Shown here: piece after piece, positions 34,453 to 42,942 of the stretch
Position numbering within the stretch: the stretch's first letter is position 1
How the letters are laid out: each line of letters begins with the position of its first letter
NCBI RefSeq assembly: GCF_018595675.2
Contig: NZ_CP092333.1
Coordinates: 4,426,001-4,490,000 of the forward strand
Length of the DNA: 64,000 bases
From: Flavihumibacter fluvii
GTDB lineage: Bacteria; Bacteroidota; Bacteroidia; Chitinophagales; Chitinophagaceae
Reading direction: 5' to 3'
Program-made: the position numbers and the translations under genes
The notes under the pieces: generated by a model
What the model was told of the DNA's origin: nothing
Database searches by the model: none
Seen by the model: the letters and a program-made list of their open reading frames with translations, nothing else

Positions 34453-35676
34453 ATGCGGGCTATTTTCCTTTCCCTGTTACTGGGCATATGCAACCTCGCA
34501 TCGGCACAATACAAAAACGACAATAAACTATATGCCACGGTATACCTGGAGGATCTTTGCAATGCATTGCAAAAGAATCCGGGATACTTAATTTTGGATG
34601 TGCGCTCCAAAGGCGAATATGCCGATACCAGTCACTTTCCCGCCGCCAATATCGGCTACCTGGAAAATTCCATCAATATTGATATCCGTGAACTCGATAA
34701 AAGGTGGAAGGAACTGATCGCCTATAAGAGCAAACCCATCTTTGTGGTTTGCTCCCACAGTCAACGCAGCCGCAGGGCTTCAGCATTGCTTGCAGAGAAT
34801 GGTTTTACCAAAGTCTTTAATATCAATGAAGGCCTGGCTGGTATTAATAAGAAAAAATCGGGTGGTATGGGTTGCGCAACGGAGTTATATGGGACTAAAA
34901 ACCAGTTCACCCTGGTTTCGCCCGCTGCTTTACTGGCCCTTCTTCGTAAACCTGGGAAAGCCGTCTTGTACGACCTGCGGGGTGATTCAGCTATGAAAGG
35001 GATTTCCACTAATGAAAGATTGAATGCCTTTGGTACCATAAAAGGAGCTATCCCGGTATTTTCAGAAACAGATATGGATAAGAAATTATCGGTCATGCCG
35101 AAGAATAAAACCATTATCCTGGTCGATGATTTCGGTGAAAAAAGTATGGAAGTGGCCACACTGGTGGCCAGGGAAGGGTATACTGATGTCCGTGTTTTGC
35201 TGGAAGGTATGGAAACATGGATGTCAACGGCTCCGGTTGATTGTCCGGGTAAAATGGACAACTGGATCCGGACCGCCCCTTACCAGGTTGTCACGATCCC
35301 TGAATTCCAGAGCTGGACGGAAGCCAATCCGGGTTACCTCCTGGTGGATCTGCGTGATTCGGTAATTTTTGCCAATAAATCGAAAGAAGCCTGGCAAAAC
35401 AAGGGCCATATCAGGGGTGCAGTGAATATTCCTGCCGAAACTTTGGAGAAAACGGCTGAATCCTGGTCATTTGCCCGGGACCGGCCGATCCTGCTCTACC
35501 ATTTTTCTAACCATCCGGATGTCTTTAAAACAGCGCGGATCCTTACCAATCAAGGGTTCAGCAGGGTGGCGGTATTGTCCGGCGGCTTGTTTAACCTCCG
35601 CTGGCAGGCTGCCAATATCAAAGGCCGGGAAGGTTTGTTCAAATGGGTAGAAGATATTCCGGAGGGCGGGTTTTAA
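34453..35676 (+). CDS. Secreted protein with three rhodanese-like domains
   Basis: The 407-residue protein has a signal peptide (about 1-19) and three rhodanese folds: about 30-135, 150-270 and 285-395. The first has a complete six-residue active loop starting at C100 (CSHSQRS). The second has ILVDDFGEKS and the third ILLYHFSNHP at the same position, so both lack the catalytic Cys. Each domain keeps the LxDxR-type strand (LILDVRSKGE, VLYDLRGDS, LLVDLRDS). One active and two inactive domains suggest sulfur transfer or persulfide handling in the periplasm with binding modules attached. Substrate unknown. Confidence 0.87.
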   Translation: MRAIFLSLLLGICNLASAQYKNDNKLYATVYLEDLCNALQKNPGYLILDVRSKGEYADTSHFPAANIGYLENSINIDIRELDKRWKELIAYKSKPIFVVCSHSQRSRRASALLAENGFTKVFNINEGLAGINKKKSGGMGCATELYGTKNQFTLVSPAALLALLRKPGKAVLYDLRGDSAMKGISTNERLNAFGTIKGAIPVFSETDMDKKLSVMPKNKTIILVDDFGEKSMEVATLVAREGYTDVRVLLEGMETWMSTAPVDCPGKMDNWIRTAPYQVVTIPEFQSWTEANPGYLLVDLRDSVIFANKSKEAWQNKGHIRGAVNIPAETLEKTAESWSFARDRPILLYHFSNHPDVFKTARILTNQGFSRVAVLSGGLFNLRWQAANIKGREGLFKWVEDIPEGGF

Positions 35677-35681
35677 ATTTG
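35674..35681 (+). promoter_or_regulatory. -7 promoter box TAAATTTG for the 52-residue basic protein
   Basis: Exact TAnnTTTG that overlaps the stop codon of the rhodanese gene (35674-35676). It predicts a leader of about 25 bases before the start at 35712. Confidence 0.55.
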
Positions 35682-35711
35682 TTTTAATATTGTTGCATAA
35701 AATCGACCACT

Positions 35712-35870
35712 ATGTCACTGTTGAACAATAATAAGAATAGTAAAGACAAAAAGAAAAGCGCACAACAAGCAGGAAAACCAGGATTCGGCGGGCCGAATAA
35801 GGGGAAGACCAATACTAAGGCTGCCACACGCCAGACCAAACTCACCGGTGGATCGCAGCGTGGTTCTTAA
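35712..35870 (+). CDS. 52-residue basic, low-complexity small protein
   Basis: The frame encodes a 52-residue, strongly basic product rich in Asn, Lys, Gln, Gly and Ser: it begins MSLLNNNKNSKDKKKSA and ends TRQTKLTGGSQRGS. No membrane segment or cysteine is present, so a disordered nucleic-acid-binding protein is plausible. It has its own -7 box 30 bases upstream, and ATG at a suitable distance. Its stop codon overlaps the stop of the convergent TspO-like gene by sharing the TTAA at 35867-35870. No named family is known to me. Confidence 0.6.
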   Translation: MSLLNNNKNSKDKKKSAQQAGKPGFGGPNKGKTNTKAATRQTKLTGGSQRGS

Positions 35871-36664
35871 TGGTTTGCCCGACGCGTTTCAATTGACCTG
35901 TACGCAGCAATCAGCAGGCCGAAAACCAATATGGCCATGCCGGTTATTGCCGCATATCCCACAAGGCTACTGGTATTGATTTGTTTGGAATAGATGCCGA
36001 AAAGCGCCCAGGTGATCACCAGTCCATAGGCCAGTTCTTTCCATTTATACAGGAAGATCGTTCCTAATAAAGTGGCCACGGAAATCATAAGGGTACTCCA
36101 GTTTGCATCATCAAGCCCAAAACCATTCCAGTCCATATGCACCAGCAAAGCAGTGAAATTGGCTACGGTCGCTACACTGATCCAGCCCAGGTACACTGAA
36201 AAGGGCAGCCGGATACAAATCATCTCCACAAGGTTCAGGCTGTTGATATAAGGAAGGAGGCGGAGATACGCAAGAATTAAAGTCAGCAGGAATAATACCA
36301 TTACGAAAACAGACAGGCCGATCTGCAGGTAATGCCAGAGCATGATCCAGCTGATATTCAACAGGCAACTGATAAAAAATAAAGGCGAGACAGCTTCGAC
36401 CGCCTGGATAGGAACCGGGCGTTTATTCCGGCCAAAGGCAACCTTAAGGCAATACACACAGAAAAACAGCAGCAATAAATAGATAACCGACCAAATGCTG
36501 AAGGTGAAGCCTGCAGGAACAAAGAGGTTGGGATAGAGATCCGAAATTTTACCGGTATCCATCCCATTGATCGGCAAGGTTATCGCAAGGGTGTTAACGG
36601 CAATAACAGCTGCAAAAGCCATCATATTTAAAACCGACCATCTCTTTATAGAGGTTGAACTCAT
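35867..36664 (-). CDS. Tryptophan-rich sensory protein-like (TspO/MBR-related) membrane protein
   Basis: The 265-residue membrane protein has about eight hydrophobic helices. FVPAGFTFSIWSVIYLLLL, NISWIMLWHY, LPFSVYLGWISVATVANF and WKELAYGLVITWALFGI resemble the Pro/Trp-rich helices of TspO relatives (PAGxxFxxxWxxxY). It is longer than canonical TspO (about 160 residues), matching the extended bacterial group annotated as tryptophan-rich sensory protein. Canonical members bind porphyrins; whether this branch does is unknown. It is divergent from the vWA gene and convergent with the small basic protein. Confidence 0.78.
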   Translation of the reverse strand: MSSTSIKRWSVLNMMAFAAVIAVNTLAITLPINGMDTGKISDLYPNLFVPAGFTFSIWSVIYLLLLFFCVYCLKVAFGRNKRPVPIQAVEAVSPLFFISCLLNISWIMLWHYLQIGLSVFVMVLFLLTLILAYLRLLPYINSLNLVEMICIRLPFSVYLGWISVATVANFTALLVHMDWNGFGLDDANWSTLMISVATLLGTIFLYKWKELAYGLVITWALFGIYSKQINTSSLVGYAAITGMAILVFGLLIAAYRSIETRRANH

Positions 36665-36789
36665 GTGCTGGGTTTGCCAGCAATATACTCATATTCATCA
36701 GGTGAAGGCAATTGTTAAAAAATCGATAAGTACGGCGAGTGGTTATGTATAGTTTCTGGTACCCGCATCTATGCTGAAAACCATCGCTT

Positions 36790-37980
36790 ATGCCATCCAC
36801 CTTCAAACCAATGTTTACCGGCTTTGCCATCATCACCCTGATCATTGCCACTGCATTTTATAAAAAACAAGAAGCGCCCGGCCGCCCCGGTACTGACCCC
36901 TTGCCGGTCCCTTTGGAATCGCCGATGCATCCGGCGAAAAAAATACAAGTCGCTATTTTATTGGATGTATCCAATAGTATGGACGGCCTGATCGATCAGG
37001 CTAAAGCCCAACTCTGGAATATGGTCAGTGTGATGGGTAAAGCAAGTTGTGATGGCTTCACCCCACAAATTGAGATCGCCTTGTATGAATATGGAAGAAG
37101 CTCAAACAATCCTGGTGCAGGGTATGTGCAACGCATTAATTCATTTACAAAAGACCTCGACCAGGTATCGAAGAACCTGTTTCGTTTAACTACCAATGGC
37201 GGTGATGAATACTGCGGCCAGGTTATGTTCACCTCCCTGAAGGAACTTGAATGGGATGCGACACCCGGACAATACAAAGTAATTTTTATAGCCGGCAATG
37301 AAGATTTTTTACAGGGCAACCTCCCATTTACAAAGGCATGTACAGCTGCTAAACAAAAGGGAGTGATCGTTAATACCATCTATTGCGGGGACCGGATGCA
37401 GGGTATCCGGGAGCATTGGAACCTTGGTGCGGAATGCGGAAGTGGCAGTTTCACGAATATCAATGCAGACGCGAAGATCGATGATATCGCAACGCCTTAT
37501 GATGATCCGATTTTCAAGCTCAATGAAAAACTGAATGACACTTATATTGGCTATGGTGTTAAAGGGGAAGAAAGCAAAGCGAAGCAGGCAGAAATGGATG
37601 CAGCCAATTACCAGTTGAATAAGTCTTCAGCAGCAAAACGGGCAGCGGTAAAAAGCCAGAAAAGTGTGTATCGTAATGAAGCCTGGGACCTGGTAGATGC
37701 CGAAGCCGAAAAACCCGGATTTTCCGCTAAGATCCCCAAATCCTCATTGCCCAAAGAACTGCAGAATAAATCGGATAAGGAATTGGAACTGTTTATCAGG
37801 CAAACCGCCGCTGAAAGGGAAACCATTCAAAAAGAAATCACCCTGCTGAATAACAAACGGGAAGCTTTCCTCAGGGCAGAAAAAGCAAAGAAAAATAGTC
37901 CCACAGAACAAACCCTTGAAACCGAAATTGAAAAGATTTTAAAGCAGCAGGCTGGCCGCTATAAAATGGTGATTAAATAA
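36790..37980 (+). CDS. von Willebrand factor A domain protein
   Basis: The 396-residue protein has an N-terminal hydrophobic segment (about 8-23) that anchors or exports it, then a vWA domain with a complete first MIDAS motif D59-V-S61-N-S63 (ILLDVSNSMDG) and VIFIAGNEDF in the third strand. The C-terminal 150 residues are charged and helical (coiled coil about 330-385). vWA domains bind metal-dependent protein partners. No MoxR ATPase lies nearby, so it is not part of a standard MoxR/BatA cluster here. The role is open. Confidence 0.84.
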   Translation: MPSTFKPMFTGFAIITLIIATAFYKKQEAPGRPGTDPLPVPLESPMHPAKKIQVAILLDVSNSMDGLIDQAKAQLWNMVSVMGKASCDGFTPQIEIALYEYGRSSNNPGAGYVQRINSFTKDLDQVSKNLFRLTTNGGDEYCGQVMFTSLKELEWDATPGQYKVIFIAGNEDFLQGNLPFTKACTAAKQKGVIVNTIYCGDRMQGIREHWNLGAECGSGSFTNINADAKIDDIATPYDDPIFKLNEKLNDTYIGYGVKGEESKAKQAEMDAANYQLNKSSAAKRAAVKSQKSVYRNEAWDLVDAEAEKPGFSAKIPKSSLPKELQNKSDKELELFIRQTAAERETIQKEITLLNNKREAFLRAEKAKKNSPTEQTLETEIEKILKQQAGRYKMVIK

Positions 37981-38001
37981 GACTACTTAACTGTGCCATG
38001 T

Positions 38002-38850
38002 TCATAGGTTTTCGGAAACTATTATGGACCAGTCCTTGTGCGCAAAATCTTTCGCCAGGAACCGGTCCATTTCTTTTGCAATCTGTGGCACCAGCACCAG
38101 TGAGTTATTGCCTTTTGCAGCAGCTTCCATCATCAGCCTTGCGTCTTTGCGTGCCATCTGTAATTCCCAGGATGGATTGTCATAATCAGCCTGCATTAAC
38201 CTTTTCAGTCTTGAAGGCGCAGCAGCCCCGGGGTTGAATGATTCAAACAGGGTAGAAATTTCATTGCCGCTGATATTGAGCGATTTGGCCAGGGCAAGCA
38301 TATCGGAAAGTCCGCCGGTCAGGGTGAGCAGGAAAAGATTGCCAATTAATTTGATACCCGCCGCCTTGCCTGTAGTATTGCCGAAACTGAGCAGTTTCCC
38401 GGTCATTGCAGACAGCCAGGGGCTCACTTTTTTGGTGATTTCCTCGTTTTCCGAAATCAGCATAAAGCCACTGCTGTCCAGGGCATTAACAGGTCCCATG
38501 AATACCGGGGCATGCACATAGGTAAAGCCTTTTTCTGCCCATTTTTTCGTGCGAAGGATGGCCCCTTCTGCAGAAGTGGTGGTATGGTCGAGGATAAATG
38601 CACCCGGCTCTAGTCCTGCAGCAGCTTGTTCCAGGACAGCATCTACGACAGCGTCATCAGATAGGGTGATATGGATCCGTATAGCTCCTTTTACTGCGTC
38701 TGCCGCGTTGTCAAATGCTTTGGCGCCTGCGGCTTCCAGTGCTTTGGCTTTATCCGCTGTCCGGTTCCAGACCTGGACGTTTTCACCCTTTGCCAATAAT
38801 GCTTTTGTAAAGTTTGCGCCTAACAGGCCGGTTCCCAGGAATGCGATCAT
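38002..38850 (-). CDS. NAD(P)-dependent 3-hydroxyisobutyrate dehydrogenase-like oxidoreductase
   Basis: The 282-residue protein starts with a Rossmann GxGxxG as FLGTGLLGANFTKALL and NRTADKAKAL, an NADP-favouring second strand. The substrate motif is partly visible as DHTTTSAEGA, and the conserved Lys follows in TTGKAAGIKLIGNL. The C-terminal helical domain matches the 6-phosphogluconate-dehydrogenase-like fold (NAD_binding_11). Relatives reduce succinic semialdehyde, tartronate semialdehyde or imines; the substrate cannot be chosen from sequence alone. It is convergent with the vWA gene, 21 bases apart. Confidence 0.86.
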   Translation of the reverse strand: MIAFLGTGLLGANFTKALLAKGENVQVWNRTADKAKALEAAGAKAFDNAADAVKGAIRIHITLSDDAVVDAVLEQAAAGLEPGAFILDHTTTSAEGAILRTKKWAEKGFTYVHAPVFMGPVNALDSSGFMLISENEEITKKVSPWLSAMTGKLLSFGNTTGKAAGIKLIGNLFLLTLTGGLSDMLALAKSLNISGNEISTLFESFNPGAAAPSRLKRLMQADYDNPSWELQMARKDARLMMEAAAKGNNSLVLVPQIAKEMDRFLAKDFAHKDWSIIVSENL

Positions 38851-38957
38851 ATGCTGATTTTTTCCAAAGGTAGCAGCTTTGTGGCTGCTTATGGATACCT
38901 GTTGAAGGACTAAACAGGTATAATAATTGCTATATATATCTTATATTGTTATTGAGA

Positions 38958-39012
38958 GATGAGCGGGATATGAGCGGGATATGAGCGAGAGATGAACGGG
39001 ATATGAGCGGGA
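38958..39012 (+). repeat. 11-bp tandem repeat, five copies
   Basis: Five contiguous 11-bp units: GATGAGCGGGA (38958), TATGAGCGGGA (38969), TATGAGCGAGA (38980), GATGAACGGGA (38991) and TATGAGCGGGA (39002-39012). The period is close to one helical turn of DNA, so all copies face the same side. The array ends 25 bases before the start of an unknown protein gene. Confidence 0.92.
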
Positions 39013-39037
39013 CCTGGAAATAAAAAAACTGAATAAA

Positions 39038-39637
39038 ATGGCCAAAAACAACAATAATATCCTGCTTCGGGGCATATCTGGCTCCATTGGACCCAACCAA
39101 TACGTTCGTCAACGTGGTGGCGTTGAATACATTGTAAATAAACCCATCCGCTCCAAAGACCGGAAACCCAAACCGGGAGAACAAAAGGCCTGGGAACGGT
39201 TTAAAAATGCCGAAAACTATGCCAAAAGAGTAATAGCGGACCCCGATTTAAAAAAATTCTATAAACGCTTTATAAAAGGTGCCCAGACTGAATACAACAT
39301 GGCCATCTCGGATGCCATGGAAAATCCATCAATCACTGGTTATGACATTTCAGGATATACCGGCATGGCTGGGGATATTCTCAAGGTTAAGGCTACCGAT
39401 AATTTTCGTGTTGCCAAAGTCTGGTGCAGGATAGAAACAAGCACTGGTGACCTGGTGGAAGAAGGTGCCGCCCAGCCATCAGCAACTTCTGATGAATGGG
39501 CATATGCGGCAACCAATAAGAATCAATCATTACACGATACCGTGATCATTTTTACCGCCCTGGATATGCCTGGAAATGCTGCTGTTATAAAAATTAACCG
39601 CAAAGACCGGCGACTGAACTGGAATGCTGCCCTCTAA
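39038..39637 (+). CDS. Unknown 199-residue protein preceded by the 11-bp array
   Basis: No signal peptide or membrane segment. The first 90 residues are basic (RQRGGVEYIVNK, SKDRKPKPGEQKAWERF, FYKRFIKGAQTEYN) with a start MAKNNNNILLRGISGS; the second half reads as a beta-sandwich (DILKVKATDNFRVAKVWCRIE, DTVIIFTALDMPGNAAV). I do not recognise a named family. It stands alone between a minus-strand dehydrogenase and the FMN reductase. The 11-bp array immediately upstream lies where a regulator or the transcription start would be. Confidence 0.68.
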   Translation: MAKNNNNILLRGISGSIGPNQYVRQRGGVEYIVNKPIRSKDRKPKPGEQKAWERFKNAENYAKRVIADPDLKKFYKRFIKGAQTEYNMAISDAMENPSITGYDISGYTGMAGDILKVKATDNFRVAKVWCRIETSTGDLVEEGAAQPSATSDEWAYAATNKNQSLHDTVIIFTALDMPGNAAVIKINRKDRRLNWNAAL

Positions 39638-39672
39638 GCTGGTGGTGTTCTGCTAACCGAAGAAGTTTGGAT

Positions 39673-39691
39673 CAATTGTGAAGTACAATTG
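39673..39691 (+). promoter_or_regulatory. Perfect 19-base palindrome upstream of the FMN reductase
   Basis: CAATTGT, spacer GAAGT, ACAATTG: perfect 7-bp arms 31 bases before the reductase start codon. The arm length and spacer fit a dimeric repressor operator; no regulator gene is adjacent. Confidence 0.5.
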
Positions 39692-39722
39692 GCTAAGCAG
39701 GTATAAATAAAAATAAAAATAA

Positions 39723-40391
39723 ATGCCCATGAACCAGCAACAGGAAAACATAAAGCCCGGGCCAATTAGTTTCCTTGTTTTTTCAGCTTCACTGAGAAAA
39801 GACTCGCTGAATACCCGGCTGGCAAAAATTGCTGTAGCTGTCATTGAGAAAAATGGCGGCAAAGTGGACTTTGCAAACATGAGTGAGTTCGATTGCCCCT
39901 CCTTCAACCAGGATCTTGAGATCAATGATTTCCACCCGGCAGGAGCAGTTGAATTCCGTAAGCGGCTGTTAGCGAATGATGCTTTTATTATTGCCTCCCC
40001 TGAATTTAACGGTGCCATGCCCGGGTTCCTGAAAAATACGATTGACTGGGTGTCAAGGTATCGTCCGCAACCCTTCAATGAACAGCATGCTTTGCTGATG
40101 TCGGCTTCCCCTTCAATGGCAGGCGGCAACCGGGCGCTCTGGACCTTACGTATGCCGCTGGAACATCTTGGTACAAATGTTTTCCCGAATATGTTCTCAT
40201 TGGCCATTGCCCATAAAGCGTTTACACCAGAGGGTAGTATTGCTGATGCAACCCTGGCTAAACGCTTTGAAGATAACATTGTGGCTTTCATGAACCTTGT
40301 TGAAGCTGCAAAGAATTACCCTTGTATTAAAAAGGCCTGGGTGGAATTTTTAGGAGAGGTGCCCGATCCTGTTACAGAAAGGGTTGAGTAA
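39723..40391 (+). CDS. NADPH-dependent FMN reductase family protein
   Basis: The 222-residue flavodoxin-like protein has the FMN phosphate loop FSASLRKDSLNTRLA, the FDCPSFNQD substrate loop, SPEFNGAMPGFLKNTIDWVSR (the family's P-E-Y/F-N-x-x-x-P-x-x-L-K-N motif) and SASPSMAGGNRAL. These enzymes reduce FMN, quinones or azo compounds with NAD(P)H. The first ATG is used; the second, two codons on, is equally possible. A palindromic site lies 31 bases upstream. Confidence 0.88.
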   Translation: MPMNQQQENIKPGPISFLVFSASLRKDSLNTRLAKIAVAVIEKNGGKVDFANMSEFDCPSFNQDLEINDFHPAGAVEFRKRLLANDAFIIASPEFNGAMPGFLKNTIDWVSRYRPQPFNEQHALLMSASPSMAGGNRALWTLRMPLEHLGTNVFPNMFSLAIAHKAFTPEGSIADATLAKRFEDNIVAFMNLVEAAKNYPCIKKAWVEFLGEVPDPVTERVE

Positions 40392-40548
40392 GTAAATAAA
40401 TGTCCAGGTGGCCCTTATCCCATAATTCCCAGGATGCAGGTGCTTTTGTTTCAAAAGGGGCACTACCCTTCCCGCAAATCGTTGTAAATTGCATCCTTGA
40501 CCCGGGGCCCGCCAAACCGGACCCAAACTCCCCGGTCAACTGAATTTG

Positions 40549-42894
40549 ATGACGCAAGATTATCTGAAAGGACTCAATGAACAGCAGCGGGAAGCTGTGC
40601 TGCATGTGAAAGGGCCGTTAATGATTGTGGCCGGGGCAGGCAGTGGAAAAACAAAAGTACTCACTACACGTATTGCGCACCTGATGTCTTATCATCATGT
40701 TGATGCTTTTAATATACTGGCCCTCACCTTCACTAATAAAGCGGCTAAGGAAATGAAGGAAAGGATCGAAAAGATCCTGGGCAACGCAGATGCCCGTAAC
40801 CTCTATGTAGGCACCTTTCACTCGGTATTCGCCCGCATCCTGCGCAGTGAAGCCCATCGCCTGGGTTACCCCAACTCTTTCACCATCTATGATACCGACG
40901 ATGCTAAAAGCGTGGTTAAAACAGTTATCAACGAATTGAACCTCGACGATAAACTCTATAAACCCAATATCGTTTACAACAGGATCTCAAGCGCTAAAAA
41001 TGCACTGGTGGGTCCGGCAGAGTATGCCGTTGACTATTATATCCAGCAGGAAGACAACCGCAGCAACCGTCCGGCCATCGCCCAGATCTATGAGGCCTAT
41101 GCGAAACGTTGCTTCAAGAACGGGGCCATGGATTTTGATGACCTGCTGATCAAAATGTATGACCTGCTGAAACATTTCCCCGAATCACTCCACAAGTACC
41201 AGCACAAATTCAAATACATCCTTATTGACGAGTACCAGGATACCAACCCGGCACAATATGAGATCATCAAATTACTGGGTGCTGCCCATGAAAATGTTTG
41301 CGTGGTGGGTGATGATGCCCAAAGTATCTATTCCTTCCGGGGTGCCACCATCCAGAATATCCTGCAATTCCAGAAAGATTATGACGATGTAAAAGTGATC
41401 AAGCTGGAACAGAATTACCGCAGTACCCAGCATATCCTGAACGTTGCCAACGAGATCATTTCGAATAATAAGAACCAGATCCCCAAGGAACTCTGGACCG
41501 AAAATGACGAAGGTGAAAAGATCCGGCTGGTGCGCACCATGAGCGATAATGAAGAAGGTAAGTTCGTAGCGGATACCATCCAGGAACAGAAACTGCGCAA
41601 CCACTTCAGTAACCGCGATTTTGCCATCCTCTACCGCACCAATGCACAAAGCCGGGCTTTTGAAGAAAGCCTTCGCCGGATGGGCATCGCCTATACTATG
41701 TACGGCGGCGTTAGTTTCTACGCCCGCAAGGAGATCAAGGACATCGTGGCTTACCTGCGCCTTATTGTAAATACCCGCGACGAAGAAGCCCTCAAACGTA
41801 TCATCAATTATCCTGTTCGCGGTATTGGTAAGACCACCATTGATAAATTGATGCTGATTGCCAATTCCAACAATATCACCATGTGGGATGTGCTGGAAAA
41901 CGCAGCCCAGGCCGGTTTTAAAGCGGGAACCCTGGAGGCTATAGAGAATTTTGTGACGATGATCAAAAGCAGCCAGAGCATGCTGCAAACAAAGAACGCC
42001 TATGAAGTGGCCTTCCATATTGGCAAACAGGCCAATATCGTCAAGGAGCTGTTCAACGATAAAACGACTGAAGGACTGCAACGTTATGAAAACGTGCAGG
42101 AATTATTGAACTCTATCAAGGAGTTTACCGAAACACCCAGTAATGATGACGGCGAAGTGGGGGATAAAGGCCTCGCATCCTACCTGCAACAGATTACGCT
42201 GCTGACTGATGCCGATGAAAAAGACCCGAATGCAGATACCGTTAAGTTGATGACCATACATGCGGCAAAGGGACTGGAATTCCCGGTTGTGTTTGCAGCC
42301 GGGCTCGAGGAAATGCTTTTCCCGAATGCCATGAGCATCAATACCCGTGAAGAACTCGAAGAAGAGCGAAGACTATTTTATGTAGTGATCACGCGCGCGA
42401 AAACAAAACTCTGGATCACTTACGCCAATACCCGCTATAAATTCGGCCAGTTACAACAGAATGAACCCAGCCGCTTTATTGATGAAATTCCACAACAATA
42501 CCTGGACCGGAGCTTTGCGGGTGGTGGCATCCGGAACCAGGGTACCGGTTATACCCAGGGCAGTGCATTCGACCGAATGCGGGGTTTTGGGGCCACTGAT
42601 CAGGCAGAAAAATTATATGGACCACCACCTTCTAAAAGAAAAGATACCGTTCCTTCATATGTTCCGCTGAAACCTACACCCAAAGTAGTGGAACATAAGC
42701 CGGCAGCGGATTTTGTTCCCAGCGATACCAGCAACCTGCAGGCTGGCCAGAAAGTAGAACACCAGAAATTCGGTTATGGAGTGGTTAGTAAAATGGAAGG
42801 CAGTTCGCATAACCCTATTGCCACGGTGATTTTCGAATTGAACGGGGAGAAAAAAATCATGCTGAACTACGCCAAACTGAGGATTGTGGATTGA
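40549..42894 (+). CDS. pcrA: UvrD/PcrA-type ATP-dependent DNA helicase
   Basis: The 781-residue SF1A helicase unwinds DNA 3'-5' in repair and removes RecA filaments. Walker A is IVAGAGSGKTK, motif Ia NILALTFTNKAAKEM, motif II ILIDEYQDTN, motif III VGDDAQSIYSFRGA, motif IV EQNYRST, motif V MTIHAAKGLEFPVVF and motif VI RRLFYVVITRAK. The C terminus carries a separate Tudor-like module (GQKVEHQKFGYGVVSKMEG), as in PcrA, which contacts RNA polymerase. The ATG at 40549 was chosen over a TTG three bases earlier. The 157 bases before it contain no clear promoter. Confidence 0.95.
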   Translation: MTQDYLKGLNEQQREAVLHVKGPLMIVAGAGSGKTKVLTTRIAHLMSYHHVDAFNILALTFTNKAAKEMKERIEKILGNADARNLYVGTFHSVFARILRSEAHRLGYPNSFTIYDTDDAKSVVKTVINELNLDDKLYKPNIVYNRISSAKNALVGPAEYAVDYYIQQEDNRSNRPAIAQIYEAYAKRCFKNGAMDFDDLLIKMYDLLKHFPESLHKYQHKFKYILIDEYQDTNPAQYEIIKLLGAAHENVCVVGDDAQSIYSFRGATIQNILQFQKDYDDVKVIKLEQNYRSTQHILNVANEIISNNKNQIPKELWTENDEGEKIRLVRTMSDNEEGKFVADTIQEQKLRNHFSNRDFAILYRTNAQSRAFEESLRRMGIAYTMYGGVSFYARKEIKDIVAYLRLIVNTRDEEALKRIINYPVRGIGKTTIDKLMLIANSNNITMWDVLENAAQAGFKAGTLEAIENFVTMIKSSQSMLQTKNAYEVAFHIGKQANIVKELFNDKTTEGLQRYENVQELLNSIKEFTETPSNDDGEVGDKGLASYLQQITLLTDADEKDPNADTVKLMTIHAAKGLEFPVVFAAGLEEMLFPNAMSINTREELEEERRLFYVVITRAKTKLWITYANTRYKFGQLQQNEPSRFIDEIPQQYLDRSFAGGGIRNQGTGYTQGSAFDRMRGFGATDQAEKLYGPPPSKRKDTVPSYVPLKPTPKVVEHKPAADFVPSDTSNLQAGQKVEHQKFGYGVVSKMEGSSHNPIATVIFELNGEKKIMLNYAKLRIVD

Positions 42895-42942
42895 GTCTAA
42901 GGAAGGTTTATTATTTTTACAGGTATCACGCCTTTATATTTT

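Noticed and set aside
38930-39184. Minus-strand frame across the 11-bp array with repeated SRSSL residues
   Set aside because: The repetition comes from the DNA array (11 bp is not a multiple of 3), and the rest is antisense to the plus-strand gene.
40400-40543. 47-codon frame between the FMN reductase and pcrA
   Set aside because: Pro-rich composition with no signal, motif or promoter; ends just before pcrA by chance.
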